A DNA stretch of 37,673 nt from Zygnema circumcarinatum. Lineage: Eukaryota; Streptophyta; Zygnematophyceae; Zygnematales; Zygnemataceae. The stretch spans positions 1,342,713 through 1,380,385 of the forward strand of contig CM074819.1 of NCBI GenBank assembly GCA_037447605.1, written 5' to 3'. Within the stretch, counting starts at the first letter, position 1, and each line of letters begins with the position of its first letter. A model generated the notes under the pieces. It saw only the letters and a program-made list of their open reading frames with translations. It had not been told where the DNA came from and did no database searches. Made by a program: the position numbers and the translations under genes. Shown piece by piece: positions 10,522 to 21,037 of this stretch.

Positions 10522-13500
10522 ATGTCGGCGTCAGCAGCAATGAAGGCGATGGGGAGCTCGCTGAGCACCGCGCAATTGCAGATTTTACCGGCAGGCTTGA
10601 AGACGCCATGCTCTGCAAAAAGGCGAGTACTGGATGGTGCAGGAGGTGGTGGTAGTGAGTAGGGAGGCAGAGGGAGGGATAGCGGGAGCATGCTGCTGTT
10701 GGTGAATCGTGGCGTGTACAATTCTGCATTGCAGTGGTTTAAGTGCAGGGGGGGCCGTAGCTATAGCCGAAGGCAAGGGTAGACGGGTGAGGTGTCTCTG
10801 TTTATTGCAAGTAAAGTATTGGTAGTAGGTGATTGTATTCATTCCTAAACAGTGAGTAGAGTATGTTCGACAGGTGTATTGTCCGCTTCTTTATTTTAGA
10901 AGGCGGTTCATTTCCTTACTCTCATTTGCCTTGGTTTTAGTGTAATCACCTATTTGCTCTGGAGGTTATGGAAGGTGTATTGTTATGACTTCACGGGTAA
11001 ATTTATTTTCTCCTCTTTGATATAGACACGTAGTTACGCGTGTGTATTCAAGTAACATCGACTCACAGAGGGAATTTCCAGTCATCCACTTTATGAAGTT
11101 TTGGATAATTTTTGATAGATTTGGAGAGTTTTTCTATTTTATAGATTGCGTCTTGTTTCCTTGTTGACCAACGCCCTAACATTTTTGCTTGAACTGGCTA
11201 CAGAGATTTTGCCCCCTTCGTGGGCATGAGGCGCACAGCGCCTGCAATTGTTAGCAGTGCCAAGCCCGTTGGTGCAGAGGCGCCTCGCAAAGCAGCAACC
11301 ATTTCGGCGTGGGTCACCAACGGAAGCATAACCACAAGTACGGATATGCCTTCGTCTTTCAACAATCCTGTTTGCTTGCATAGCTGGCTTACACAGTTTG
11401 TTTCTTTATGTGCAGTAAGATTGCCATCGCTAATCTTTACTTAGCGTGTGGTTTATTTTTGCAGATACCCAGGCTCCTTTCCTGAAGAACCCTGCAGGTC
11501 TTATTGACCTTGTGCAGACATTTGTCTTGGACTGCGATGGTATGCATGCAACTCCCTCTTTTGCAAGTGAATTTCAGCACAAGGATTCATGGCAACTCTC
11601 ACCTGTTCCGCTTGTCATTGAATGACACTGCCAATTTATTCCAATCTAAAGTAAGATAAAATTGGCCCTTTGCTTGGCCTACCTGATCAATGCTTGCAGC
11701 GAGTGTTGGAGATGGCCCTGTTTGGTTTGTGACGTGATTTTTTTTCTAAAAACTGCAGGTGTGATCTGGAAGGGAGACAAGCTCATCGAGGGTGTTGGAC
11801 AGACATTGGATGAGCTGCGTGCGAAGGTGAAATAATGTTCATAATATTACTTTTTTTCGTTGCTATCGGAAGCTTGTTTTCCCTTCCTTAGAAGATGGCT
11901 TGATTAACCTTATTCCATGCATGGACTGTGCTTTGGAAATCTCGATCTCTCCGAAATGACCAAGAAATGAGGTCATTGGGGTCTTTCTGACCTAACCGAC
12001 TGACTATTGATTGACGAACCTTTCAAAGCTTTTCGTCTGATGCAGGGAAAGCGTCTTGTGTTTGTTACCAATAACTCGACCAAGTCGCGCAAGGACTACG
12101 CGAAGAAGTTTGCCAGCCTCGGGCTGCAAGTCTCTCCAGTAAGTCATTATTGAGCGATGTGTTGGATTCCTCTGGCCTTTGAAGCCTTTATGATTCTGTA
12201 TTATACTCAATTTTTCTGGTGAGATTGTCTTCAGATCAGATGATACATTTATAGCTTGCATGTAACTAATGCAGTTTGTTCTTGCTTGTCACATATTAAG
12301 AGGCTCTTCTTCTTGCTTTGTAGAATAGTGAAGCTCCACACTCGAGCTTATGCAGATGCCTTTTTGTTGTACAGGAGGAAATCTTTGCCTCATCATTTGC
12401 GGCTGCAGCGTATCTGAAGTCTATCAACTTTCCAAGCTCTAAGACAGTAAGTTGGACTATTCACTACCTCACTTTCCTTGAATTATTGTGTTACGGGAAT
12501 CCCTGGAGCTGTATGCCGGTTAGTTTACCTCGTTAATCATGCCACGTGGATGATCATGTTTACTGACATGTTTCCATGATGAAATTGGAATGCAGGTTTA
12601 CGTCATTGGAGAGAAGGGCATTCAAGATGAACTGGATGCCGTTGGGATCAAGAATTTTGGTGGACCTGTGAGTTTTCGACTTTGCCGCTTGTGCCGCTTT
12701 GTGGTGCCTGTAAAAAGTTGCTACGTGTTCTTAGCGGATGTGAACCCATCCTTTCGTCGAAGGAGTGACTTTAGAACATGGGCTAATGGGACATGTGCTA
12801 TTGTATTGTGCTTGATATGCAGGAAGATGCCGACAAGAGCATCGAGCTTGCAAGTGGAAGCTATCTTAAACATGACAGCGGGGTACGTTGATGCAAATCA
12901 GCATCCACCTCATGAGAGAGGGAGAGAGAGTTTTCTGGATGTATGCTTGGTATATCTTCTGGATTGTCCAAGATATTCTCGTTTCTTGGTTGCTGATAAG
13001 AATGCAGAAGTTTTATCTGAAGTTTGACTGACGTTGACTTCATGGCTGTGCAGGTTGGAGCTGTGGTGGTGGGATTCGATCGCAACATTAATTACTACAA
13101 GATTCAGTATGTCTGCTGCCACTGGAAACCATAGTCTTGCTGTAATTGGATGGATCAAATTGAATGCTGTTGTAGGTACATGTCTTGATCGTGTTCAGTT
13201 TCTTGAGAGCTCGTGAGCATGTAGGACAAGCATTTACGGATGGGAGTAAGTTAAGATGATAATTGTTGAATGGTCATCGCTTTGACTATAATATGATGAA
13301 GTTGAAAGAAAGTTGGTGTGATGATGATGATGCTGATGACGTTTTTCGTATGGTGCAGGTACGGAAGCCTTTGCCTGCGGGAAAACAGCGGCTGTCTGTT
13401 CATTGCAACAAACACTGATGCAGTGACTCACCTCACTGATGCTCAAGAATGGGCAGGTATGTCTCTGAATGTCCTGGATTCTGCCTTAGCTCCATAACCT

Positions 13501-16500
13501 GACTGAACAGCTTGTGGTTGACAAAATATTGAAGTTTGAAGACTGCTCATTTTTGCATTTATGTTCTGAATTACAGGAGGAGGCTCAATGGTGGGCGCGC
13601 TGAGGGGGAGCACTCGAAAGGAACCTCAAGTTGTTGGAAAGCCATCTACATTCATGCTGGACTACCTTTCCAAGAAGTACGCTTTTGGAACCATATCCCC
13701 TCACCCCTATCAGTACATTTTTTGGCAATTTCCTATGTCAGACTTAGGCGAGGGGCATGATTAAGAATGTGACAGGCTGAGGATTGGCAAGTGCGGATCG
13801 TTCTAGATATTATTATCTTGTTGGTATTGATTGGCTGTCAGCTGCCATCGTTTTTTTTTTTCCTGCTTTTGTTGACTGCCGGTGGTTCTGACCTGCAGGT
13901 TCGGTATCTCTAAATCCGAGATCTGCATTGTGGGAGATCGTCTCGATACAGACATCCTTTTTGGCCAGAGAGGAGGCACCAAGACTCTCCTTGTGCTCTC
14001 AGGTAAATTCCACCCACATACATTCCCCACATGCTCCTCTTTCATGGTTGACGCTATTTCGACACAATCAATGGTGATGTTCCAGCAAGCACACTCCTAC
14101 TTCGCTGAAACCCTCATGTTTACGTAGTTTCGATATCTCTGGGTCTATTCTGCAGGTGTTACATCATTGGCAGATCTGCAATCCTCAGATGTTCAGCCTG
14201 ACTACTACACCGACAAGCTCAGTGATCTGAGAACATCTCCAACCTATGCGGAAGATGCCCCAACTCCCACAGCTCTTCCCAAGAGAGTAACAACTGGACG
14301 TTCCCTTATCCGGGGCAGAGGCCGCGGTAGAGGTCTTGCCCGTCCTTCAGTCGCTCAGTCATATGCTCCCTCATCCCCTGCTCCTTCATTCTTTGACTCA
14401 GTAACTGTGCCAGCAGCACCTGTTTCTGAGTCAGAGTCATACCTCTCCGATGAGGATACCCCTCTTGAAACACGCACTCCCGCTACGGCTCGCACAGTTC
14501 GCCCCCGAGGTGGGATCCGTGGGAGAGGCCGCTCCCGTAGTCCGACCCCTCGCAGTGTTGTGAGATCAGTTTCACCTTCACCGGCGGAGGAAGAGCCCCT
14601 CTCTTTCTGGGACGCAGAGCCAGTTTCAGTGCCAACATCATCTCCCTCTCGCCCCCGTACTCCCTCTCCCGTCAGACGCGGCCTTGCTGGCAGAGGCCGA
14701 GGCAGGAGTGCAGCACCTCGAGCAGCATCTCGCTCCCTGACCCCTTCAAGGGTTGAGCCAGTAAGCTATGAAGTTGTGGACGAGCCTACGCCTGTGGTAG
14801 TAGTCAGGTCCAAGACCCCTACTGTGCGCGCAAGAGGCGGTCTTCGTGGCCGAGGACGCTCTCGCTCTCCCGCTCCTCGCAGCGTTTCAAGGTCAGTGGA
14901 AGAAGAGCCCCTCTCTCTTTGGGAATCGGAGCCAGTTTCAGTGCAAACACCTTCTCCCTCCCGCCCCCGCATTCCCTCCCCTGTGAGACGCGGCCTTGCT
15001 GGCAGAGGCCGAGGCAGGAGTGTAGCACCTCGAGGAGTGTCTCGCTCCGTGACCCCTTCAAGGGCAGAGCCTGTGAGCTATGATGAGAGTGTGGAAGAGC
15101 CTACACCTGTGGTAGTGGTAAGGTCCAAGGCCCCCATTGCACGAGGAAGAGGCGGTCTTCGCGGGAGAGGACGCGCCCGCACCCCCACTCCTCGCAGTGT
15201 TTCAAGGTCAGAGGAAGAAGAGCCCCTCCCTCTCTGGGAATCCGAGCCAGTCTCAGTGCCCACATCTTCTCCCTCCCGCCCCCGTACTCCCTCCCCCGTC
15301 AGACGTGGACTTGCTGGTAGGGGCAGAGGCAGGAGTGTAGCACCTCGAGCAGTGTCTCGCTCCGTGACCCCTTCAAGGGTTGAGCCAGTAAGCTATGAAG
15401 TGGTGGACGAGCCTACGCCTGAGGTAGTGGTCAGGTCCAAGACTCCAATTGTGCGAGGAAGAGGTGGTCTTCGTGGGCGAGGACGCTCCCGCTCTCCCGC
15501 TCCTCGGAGTGTTTCCAGGTCAGTTGAAGAAGAGCCCGTCTCTCTTTGGGAATCGGAGCCAGTTTCAGTGCCTACACCTTCTCCCTCCCGCCCCCGCACT
15601 CCCTCCCCTGTGAGACGCGGCCTTGCTGGCAGAGGCCGAGGCAGGAGTGCAGCACCTCGAGCTGCTTCTCGCTCCCTGACCCCTTCAAGGGTTGAGCCAG
15701 TAAGCTATGATGAGAATGTGGACGAGCCTACGCCTGAGGTAGTGGTTAGGTCCAAGACTCCTATTGTGCGAGGAAGAGGAGGTCTTCGTGGCCGAGGACG
15801 CTCCCGCTCTCCTGCTCCTCGCAGTGTTTCACGGTCAGTGGAAGCAGAGCCCCTCTCTTTCTGGGAATCAGAGCCAGTCTCAGTTCCAACCTTGGCTCCC
15901 TCCCGCTCCCGTACTCCCTCCCCTGTGAGACGTGGCCTTGCTGGTAGGGGCCGAGGCAGGAGTGTAGCACCTCGAGCAGCGTCTCGCTCCCTGACCCCTT
16001 CAAGGGCAGAGCCTGTAATTTATGATGTGGAAGAGCCTACGCCTGTGGTAGTAGCCAGGTCCAAGTCTCCGGTTGTGCGCGGAAGAGGCGGTCCTCGCGG
16101 GCGGGGACGTTCCCGCACTCCCACTCCTCCTCGGAGTGTTTCAAGGTCAGTGGAAGAGGAGCCCCTTTCTTTTTGGGAAGTAGAGCCAGTCCCAGTTCCA
16201 ACCTCGACTCCCTCCCCTACCAGGGGTGGCTCTGCGAGTGAGAAGAGTGTGAGAGGTGGCCTGCGAGGCCGAGGGAGAGGACGAGCGTCGGCGGCTAGAG
16301 CTGCCCGCTCTGTGAGTGCTCCCCCATTGAGCGAGTCCCCTGAGCCTGTCGAGTACACTTCCTACTATGAAGCCCCTGTCTACAGTCCCCCCCGCCAGGA
16401 AATTCGAACCCCTCCCCCCACCTCCAATGCTCGTGGGAAGACCGTCAGGGGAAGAGGAAGGTCCGTCCGGCTTTTCCGAGTGTCCTCCACTGCGAACGTT

Positions 16501-16599
16501 CTTGTGGCGAACCGCAGCGGTGGGGGGGGACCTTCAGTTGTCCTCCGGTCATCTAGAAGCCCTTCACCCAGGAGGTCTCCTGTGACCATCCGGAAGTAG
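10522..16599 (+). CDS. chloroplast-type phosphoglycolate phosphatase with a giant C-terminal RG/RS repeat extension
   Basis: Thirteen exons join in frame: 10522-10654, 11206-11337, 11465-11539, 11759-11826, 12046-12138, 12375-12446, 12596-12667, 12823-12882, 13054-13106, 13359-13456, 13577-13676, 13899-14002 and 14156-16599, about 1167 residues. The first ~85 residues are Ser/Ala/Lys-rich, like a plastid transit peptide. HAD-phosphatase motifs follow: FVLDCDGVIWKG (nucleophile and general acid Asp), [16 protein letters not shown] (catalytic Lys) and VGDRLDTDI (metal-binding Asp). The enzyme hydrolyses 2-phosphoglycolate made by Rubisco oxygenation, the first step of photorespiration. The usual family C-terminus (LQSS...YYTDKLSDL, to about residue 377) is not followed by a stop. 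The final exon runs another ~790 residues of Arg-Gly, Ser-Arg and Pro-rich repeats. The first two exon boundaries are the least certain. A shorter isoform through an unseen splice site cannot be excluded. Confidence 0.88.
14240..16596 (+). repeat. in-frame protein repeats, ~104 residues each, in the phosphatase extension
   Basis: Repeat starts at the RSK codon triplet are 14806, 15121, 15433, 15748 and 16057, intervals of 309-315 bp and always multiples of three; a more diverged unit precedes them. Each unit runs [71 protein letters not shown], then [13 protein letters not shown]. The extension holds exactly six tryptophans, codons at 14608, 14920, 15235, 15547, 15862 and 16174, all in the (L/F)W(E/D)xEPV context. 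The last unit is degenerate and leads to a Tyr/Pro-rich tail. High nucleotide identity with frame-preserving indels points to recent tandem duplication under coding constraint. Confidence 0.92.
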
Positions 16600-18013
16600 A
16601 GGGAGGCGGGGGAGAGAGGAAGGGAGAGAGAATGGTGGCAGGTAGAGAGAGATGGAGAGGGAGAAAGATACAGCTATGTGTATACAGCAGTTAGAGATTG
16701 TTGGACCCTGCACTAACTGTGCAATGTCTTTAAGTTTTTTTAACGATTTTTAGTTTTGGGTGTCTTAGCTTTGTAGGGCTGAAAGGGATGTTGAAACTGT
16801 TATTATGAGAACATCAAGAATCCAAAGCCATGTGTTTGTGTGTTTCTGTTGGATGCGATAAGGTTATGATGATTTTGGAAAACCAAACAAGAAAATCATT
16901 ACCATCACTTACATTAAATTTGCCAAATCTCATTTTTTATTGCCTGCTGCTGCGTACATTCAGTCCGATCTGAAGCATTCCTCTACTTTATAGCGGCTAT
17001 CTAGGTATATTTTTCGTAGGCTACGGGGGTAGTTGGGGTCATTTTCTCCTATAGATACTCTTGCGTTAGAAGTCAGCGACGATGCTCAGAGACTACTTCC
17101 TCCTGAATACAACGACGTGCCTTAAGGACGGCTTTCAGTGAAGTAGAGACGGCATGCAGGGATACCTTGGAGGTGACGTTACACAATACCTTCAATCTCT
17201 GCCATCACTGCGTGCTCACATAGCAGAATGAGGCGGCTTGAATCTAATGTCTAGTGTCATCTAATATCAGGCAGCTGTAGTTGGGCGTTGGACCTGTTGC
17301 TCCCCAAAACAAAGCCAATGGAAAGTCGACTTTCTGAAAGATTTTCAGTGTTCTTGTTGGTTGTTTTCATTTGCAGCAATTACTTTTGTTAATATTTTTC
17401 GTGAGCAATTGGCAGTTTGACTCTGGAGATGTATGGCGAAGGTGACCGACCAGTCCCAGGCTGCTGCTTTTATTGCGCTTTCGGAAGCCCTTGCAGTGCA
17501 AAACCCCATGGACTATCTATCGATGGAATTTAATCCAATTCTCCTCCTGAGACTGAGCCTTCGTTTGTAGACGAGGTAAAATCATGAAAAAGGAGTAACT
17601 AACTGTCGACTGTTTTTTCACCTAACTTTGAATCAACACTTCGGGTGTGTTCGAAAAATGTCTTGGAAGCTCTCACTGCAATAGTATCATCTGCCTCTGT
17701 GACCCTCAACAAACTCTCCATATTTCACTGGGATAAACCAACCATACACAGTCGCAGATAACTCCCCTCAATTTGGAAACCCCCTCCACTGTTATCAACG
17801 AGGAACTCAAAAGCCTTCCTGAAAACTAACTTGCCAATGCACTGCCTGCTATTGGATCAAAGCAGGGCAGTAGCAGAACATGCAATCAAAGCAGCTATTG
17901 CGTACGCTGTTAGACGTTCCTTACTTTGCAAGCACTACATTTAAAAAATACTCGAAAAGGACGTGACTAAAAAATAAAAAATGGGTCCCAACAAAGAGGG
18001 AGGTTCCCTTGTA
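16600..18013. other. phosphatase 3' region and intergenic stretch
   Basis: An AG-rich run (16600-16670) and a T-rich segment (about 16730-16750) follow the stop codon and probably form the 3' untranslated region. No plant-type polyadenylation signal can be assigned with confidence. From about 17000 to 18000 I see no open frame of note, RNA gene or repeat. Confidence 0.4.
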
Positions 18014-19465
18014 CTAATGGTACACCTGTTGTGTGGGGAGCTCTCCCCCTAAGTCTTGGTAGAGAGTCACTGACTCCTTCGGTATTCTCTGTAATAAACT
18101 CTTCAGAACAGGAATGGTTTCATTGTCTGCAAACCGGAGGGACCACATGCGCCTATCTTTCAACGGATGCTGCTCCTCCATGTACCCAGTTTTGGAGTCT
18201 ATCCATATCATCTTCGTGCTTGAATGATAGACCCAAATGTTGACCACTCGTTCCATAATGAAGCACCAACACAAGCGGCTGTTATACTGAAAGCCACGGA
18301 ACTTGCGAAAGCTCAAAGGACACCTTTCCACATCCCCATGCAGCCGCCATAACGACTCGAGCGTCACAAAAAATGCACGGGCAAATGCGATAAATTTGCG
18401 AAAATGGTCTCTATGCATTACCCAGTATGAGCAGTAGGAGTACTCTCGTTCAATGGTTGGCAAAGGTGGAAGCCAGCTCCGGCGGTATTTCGTGGCATGA
18501 TTCTCATCGTCCAACTTTGATTGCGTACCAAACAGTGCATGAAATGCCGCCGAGTAGACTATATGGCAGCTGCCGTGCTCCTTCCTGCACTCTCTATACA
18601 TGTGGCTGCGCTTCCACGTGGACCAATAATAGAACACCCTCGTGTCCAATTTCCCTCCCTCCTCTTTCGCCTTCACCACCTCCGCTCGCATGTGGGACAT
18701 CAGCCTTTTTAAAGCAGTGGGTCTCAGATGAAACCCTTTCTTTTTCGCTCTCCAGCTCTGAAACCCTAAAAATGGCACCTTTCCATGAATCTCATCCAAG
18801 TGCTTGTCGAGTGTGAACATGGCTCCATACTCGCAGAGCAGCCCTTGATATGTGAGGTCTTTAAGGACAGGCAAGAGCTCAGGAGCATCCACATCATGGC
18901 TGCCATTTCGGACCATTCCAGGGTATACACACATACCGCGATATGGAGGTAAAAGATGGACGTGGCTCCATGCTTGCCGGCTGTAGTACAGCTCGTAAAG
19001 GACAAGCACAGGCTCTTGGGAAGAATCTTCAGAAAAGAGCTCGTCGATTCGCTCTGAGTCCTCCTCAAAAGTGACTGACTTTGCTCTCCTTTTCCCCCTA
19101 CTTCTTTTAAGCCTGCGCAGCCTGGAACTCTTTCCTACATCCTGCGCCAGAATAGAGACTTCTCCAAGGTTTCTGGCGACATTTCTACTCAAGTTCCCCC
19201 TTGTAGACAATGGGGTTTTCCCATATCCCCTACCAGAATTTTCTACCTCACCCTCTACATTCTTTATCTCCCAAACCTGCGATTTCTTCATTGGCAGGTC
19301 TGCTGCATGGACGACCGGTCCAAAAAAGATACAAAATAAAACTCCCTGCGTTTTTCGTACAATGGACTTAGTCCACCCCATTTTCATCCGTCTCTTTTTA
19401 GAAAACGAGTCACTGTGAAGAGAAAGGCCAGCTGGCCTACCCCCTAAAAACGTCCATCCGATCAA
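18014..19465 (-). CDS. single-exon secretory-pathway protein of unknown function, possible glycosyltransferase
   Basis: The open frame encodes up to 483 residues. The first Met is probably not used: starting at Met27 (19387) or Met29 (19381) places a basic segment (WTKSIVRKTQ) before a hydrophobic core (VLFCIFFGPVVHAAD), a good signal peptide or membrane anchor. A low-complexity basic/acidic stretch follows, then a conserved-looking region from about residue 150. It contains many aromatic residues and Cys, with YYWSTWKRSHMYRECRKEHG, YCSYWVMHRDHFRKFIAFA and CFIMERVVNIWVYHSS. The last two blocks resemble in layout the C-terminal half of some Golgi or bacterial sugar-transferase-like families (Cys/Asn-containing YC block, then ERxxNxW); this is only a pattern similarity. 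No introns are needed, unlike its neighbours, which could mean retroposition. No firm family assignment is made. Confidence 0.6.
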   Translation of the reverse strand: MIGWTFLGGRPAGLSLHSDSFSKKRRMKMGWTKSIVRKTQGVLFCIFFGPVVHAADLPMKKSQVWEIKNVEGEVENSGRGYGKTPLSTRGNLSRNVARNLGEVSILAQDVGKSSRLRRLKRSRGKRRAKSVTFEEDSERIDELFSEDSSQEPVLVLYELYYSRQAWSHVHLLPPYRGMCVYPGMVRNGSHDVDAPELLPVLKDLTYQGLLCEYGAMFTLDKHLDEIHGKVPFLGFQSWRAKKKGFHLRPTALKRLMSHMRAEVVKAKEEGGKLDTRVFYYWSTWKRSHMYRECRKEHGSCHIVYSAAFHALFGTQSKLDDENHATKYRRSWLPPLPTIEREYSYCSYWVMHRDHFRKFIAFARAFFVTLESLWRLHGDVERCPLSFRKFRGFQYNSRLCWCFIMERVVNIWVYHSSTKMIWIDSKTGYMEEQHPLKDRRMWSLRFADNETIPVLKSLLQRIPKESVTLYQDLGGELPTQQVYH

Positions 19466-19818
19466 AAGCGTTCCCGGTAGGCCCTACATTGCCACTTGCT
19501 GCTTACGTTCAGGCTTTACAGATATCTAGAACCTTAAGAATTGTTCTCAAATCCTCTTCTTCCGATGAAGGTCATTGAATCTGACGAGCAGACTGACGCT
19601 GAAGAGTCGAACATGCCAAAATTACCGAGCTAATCTTACCCTAAATTGCTTCCTTCGACTATCTAGGTTCAATGGAGTTCCCATCCTCCGGTGCTCTGCT
19701 GGTTTCACCTGTTCCATGCGGTGTTCCAGAACTGCGCCTGCTTCTGTGGCTCCATGCGGTAGCTGCTTCGTAACCATTTCCAGGGGCAAACTTGTCTTAC
19801 AGCCGGAAGTTTGCCGGG
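19466..19818. other. intergenic stretch without recognised features
   Basis: This lies upstream of the minus-strand single-exon gene and should hold its promoter, but I see no clear TATA box. No coding frame of interest is visible. The sequence GCCGGGAAAAACTGGA at about 19812 recurs at about 20032, on the other side of the heptamer repeat. Confidence 0.3.
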
Positions 19819-19821
19819 AAA

Positions 19822-19860
<39 letters not shown>

Positions 19861-19988
19861 GAAACTGGGAACTGGAATCTGGAAATTGTAAACTGAAAAC
19901 TGGGAACTGGAAACTGGAAACTGGGAACTGGTAACTGAAAACTGAAAACTGGGAAGTGGAAACTGCAAGTTTAAATCTGGAAACTGGA
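19819..19988. repeat. heptamer (CTGGAAA)n array with variants
   Basis: ACTGGAA repeats every 6-7 bp with frequent variants (CTGAAA, CTGGGAA, CTGGAAT, CTGAAAA). The least diverged part is 19823-19865. The short similar segment GCCGGGAAAAACTGGA borders both sides, suggesting that the array grew within a duplicated sequence. Non-coding. Confidence 0.85.
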
Positions 19989-20097
19989 CGAAGTTTGCCG
20001 GCACCGGAAGGCCGAAACCAGCCAAAAGTTCGCCGGGAAAAACTGGAGTCTGAAAAAACCTTTGAGTTTGTCGCAGATGGTCACTTTTTTGCTTGGG

Positions 20098-20920
20098 TAG
20101 TGCTAAATCCACACCTTTTTTTGTCTAGATACAGACCTTTTTTCGCCGGGCAGATTCTATTTTAGAAAAAAAAAGGTTTAAAAACGAAAAATGCTTTTTT
20201 CACATCTTTTTGGAATCGATACACACCTTTTTCCGTGTGTGTCCGTCACGAGATCGGTCGCGAGTGTCCGTCTTTCACATGTGCGTTGAATCTCAGTCGT
20301 CAATTCTCTCGCAGATCGCACCGCGGCAGATCACCGTTCGATCTGCAGCCGGGCTCGGTCCCAACGAATGGTTCGTGTCCACGTGTCCCGCCAAAGCCGG
20401 CTGAAAGTGTGTCCGTACAAAAGTCATACAGTCGCAGCTTCGAAGAAAGGCGAAAAACCGTACGTTAAGAGCTGGACCAATGCCATATCATACCAAAAAA
20501 CACGTGGCAGATGGTGATTGGCTACCAGTTGACAATGGCGAGGCGCTGCTGGCTGGCCGGTCCAGCTCATAATTTTGCGGAGATCTCGGGCCACGGGACG
20601 CACGCACTCGCACGTGCGAGCCGGCTTTGGCCGGACACGTGGGCACGTGCCATTCGCTGGAACCGAGCCCGGCTGCAGATCGAACAGTGATCTGCTACGG
20701 TGCGATCTGTGAGAGAATCGACGACTGATGTTCAACGCACGTGTGAATGACAGACACTCGCAAACGATCTCGTGATGGATACACACGGAAAAAGGTGTGT
20801 ATCTATTTCAAAAAGGTGTGAAAGAAACATTTTTCGTTTTTAGCCCTTTTTTTCGAAAATAGAATCTGTCCAGTGAAAAAAGGTCTGTATCTAGACAAAA
20901 AAGTTGCGGATTTAGTAGTA
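20098..20920. mobile_element. second long foldback element, related to the one at 5042
   Basis: The end TAGTGCTAAATCC (20098-20110) is matched by GGATTTAGTAGTA at 20908-20920, and inverted homology continues inward for about 300 bp (roughly 20098-20404 against 20617-20920). The arms share GATACAGACC plus T-run, the CGATCTGCAGCCGGGCTCGGT block and GCCAAAGCCGG. About 210 bp of unique spacer lies between. The words AGATACAGACCTTTTT and GCCGGGCAG also occur in the element at 5042-5740, so the two belong to related families. No clear target-site duplication beyond a possible TA is seen, and there is no transposase. Its right end is only about 118 bp from the start of the next gene. Confidence 0.75.
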
Positions 20921-21037
20921 CTGTCCCTTTTGCTTTCCCCAATTCTGCTTGTGCTCCCTTTCCTTTCCCTGCCTCCCTCCCTCCCTCCCTCCCTCCCCGC
21001 CCCTTTCCTCCCTCCATCTCCCTCCCCTCCCTCCGCC

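Noticed and set aside
14766-16589. Antisense open frames within the phosphatase repeat exon
   Set aside because: They recur once per repeat unit as a by-product of the sense coding sequence, and the sense frame has the conserved enzyme attached.
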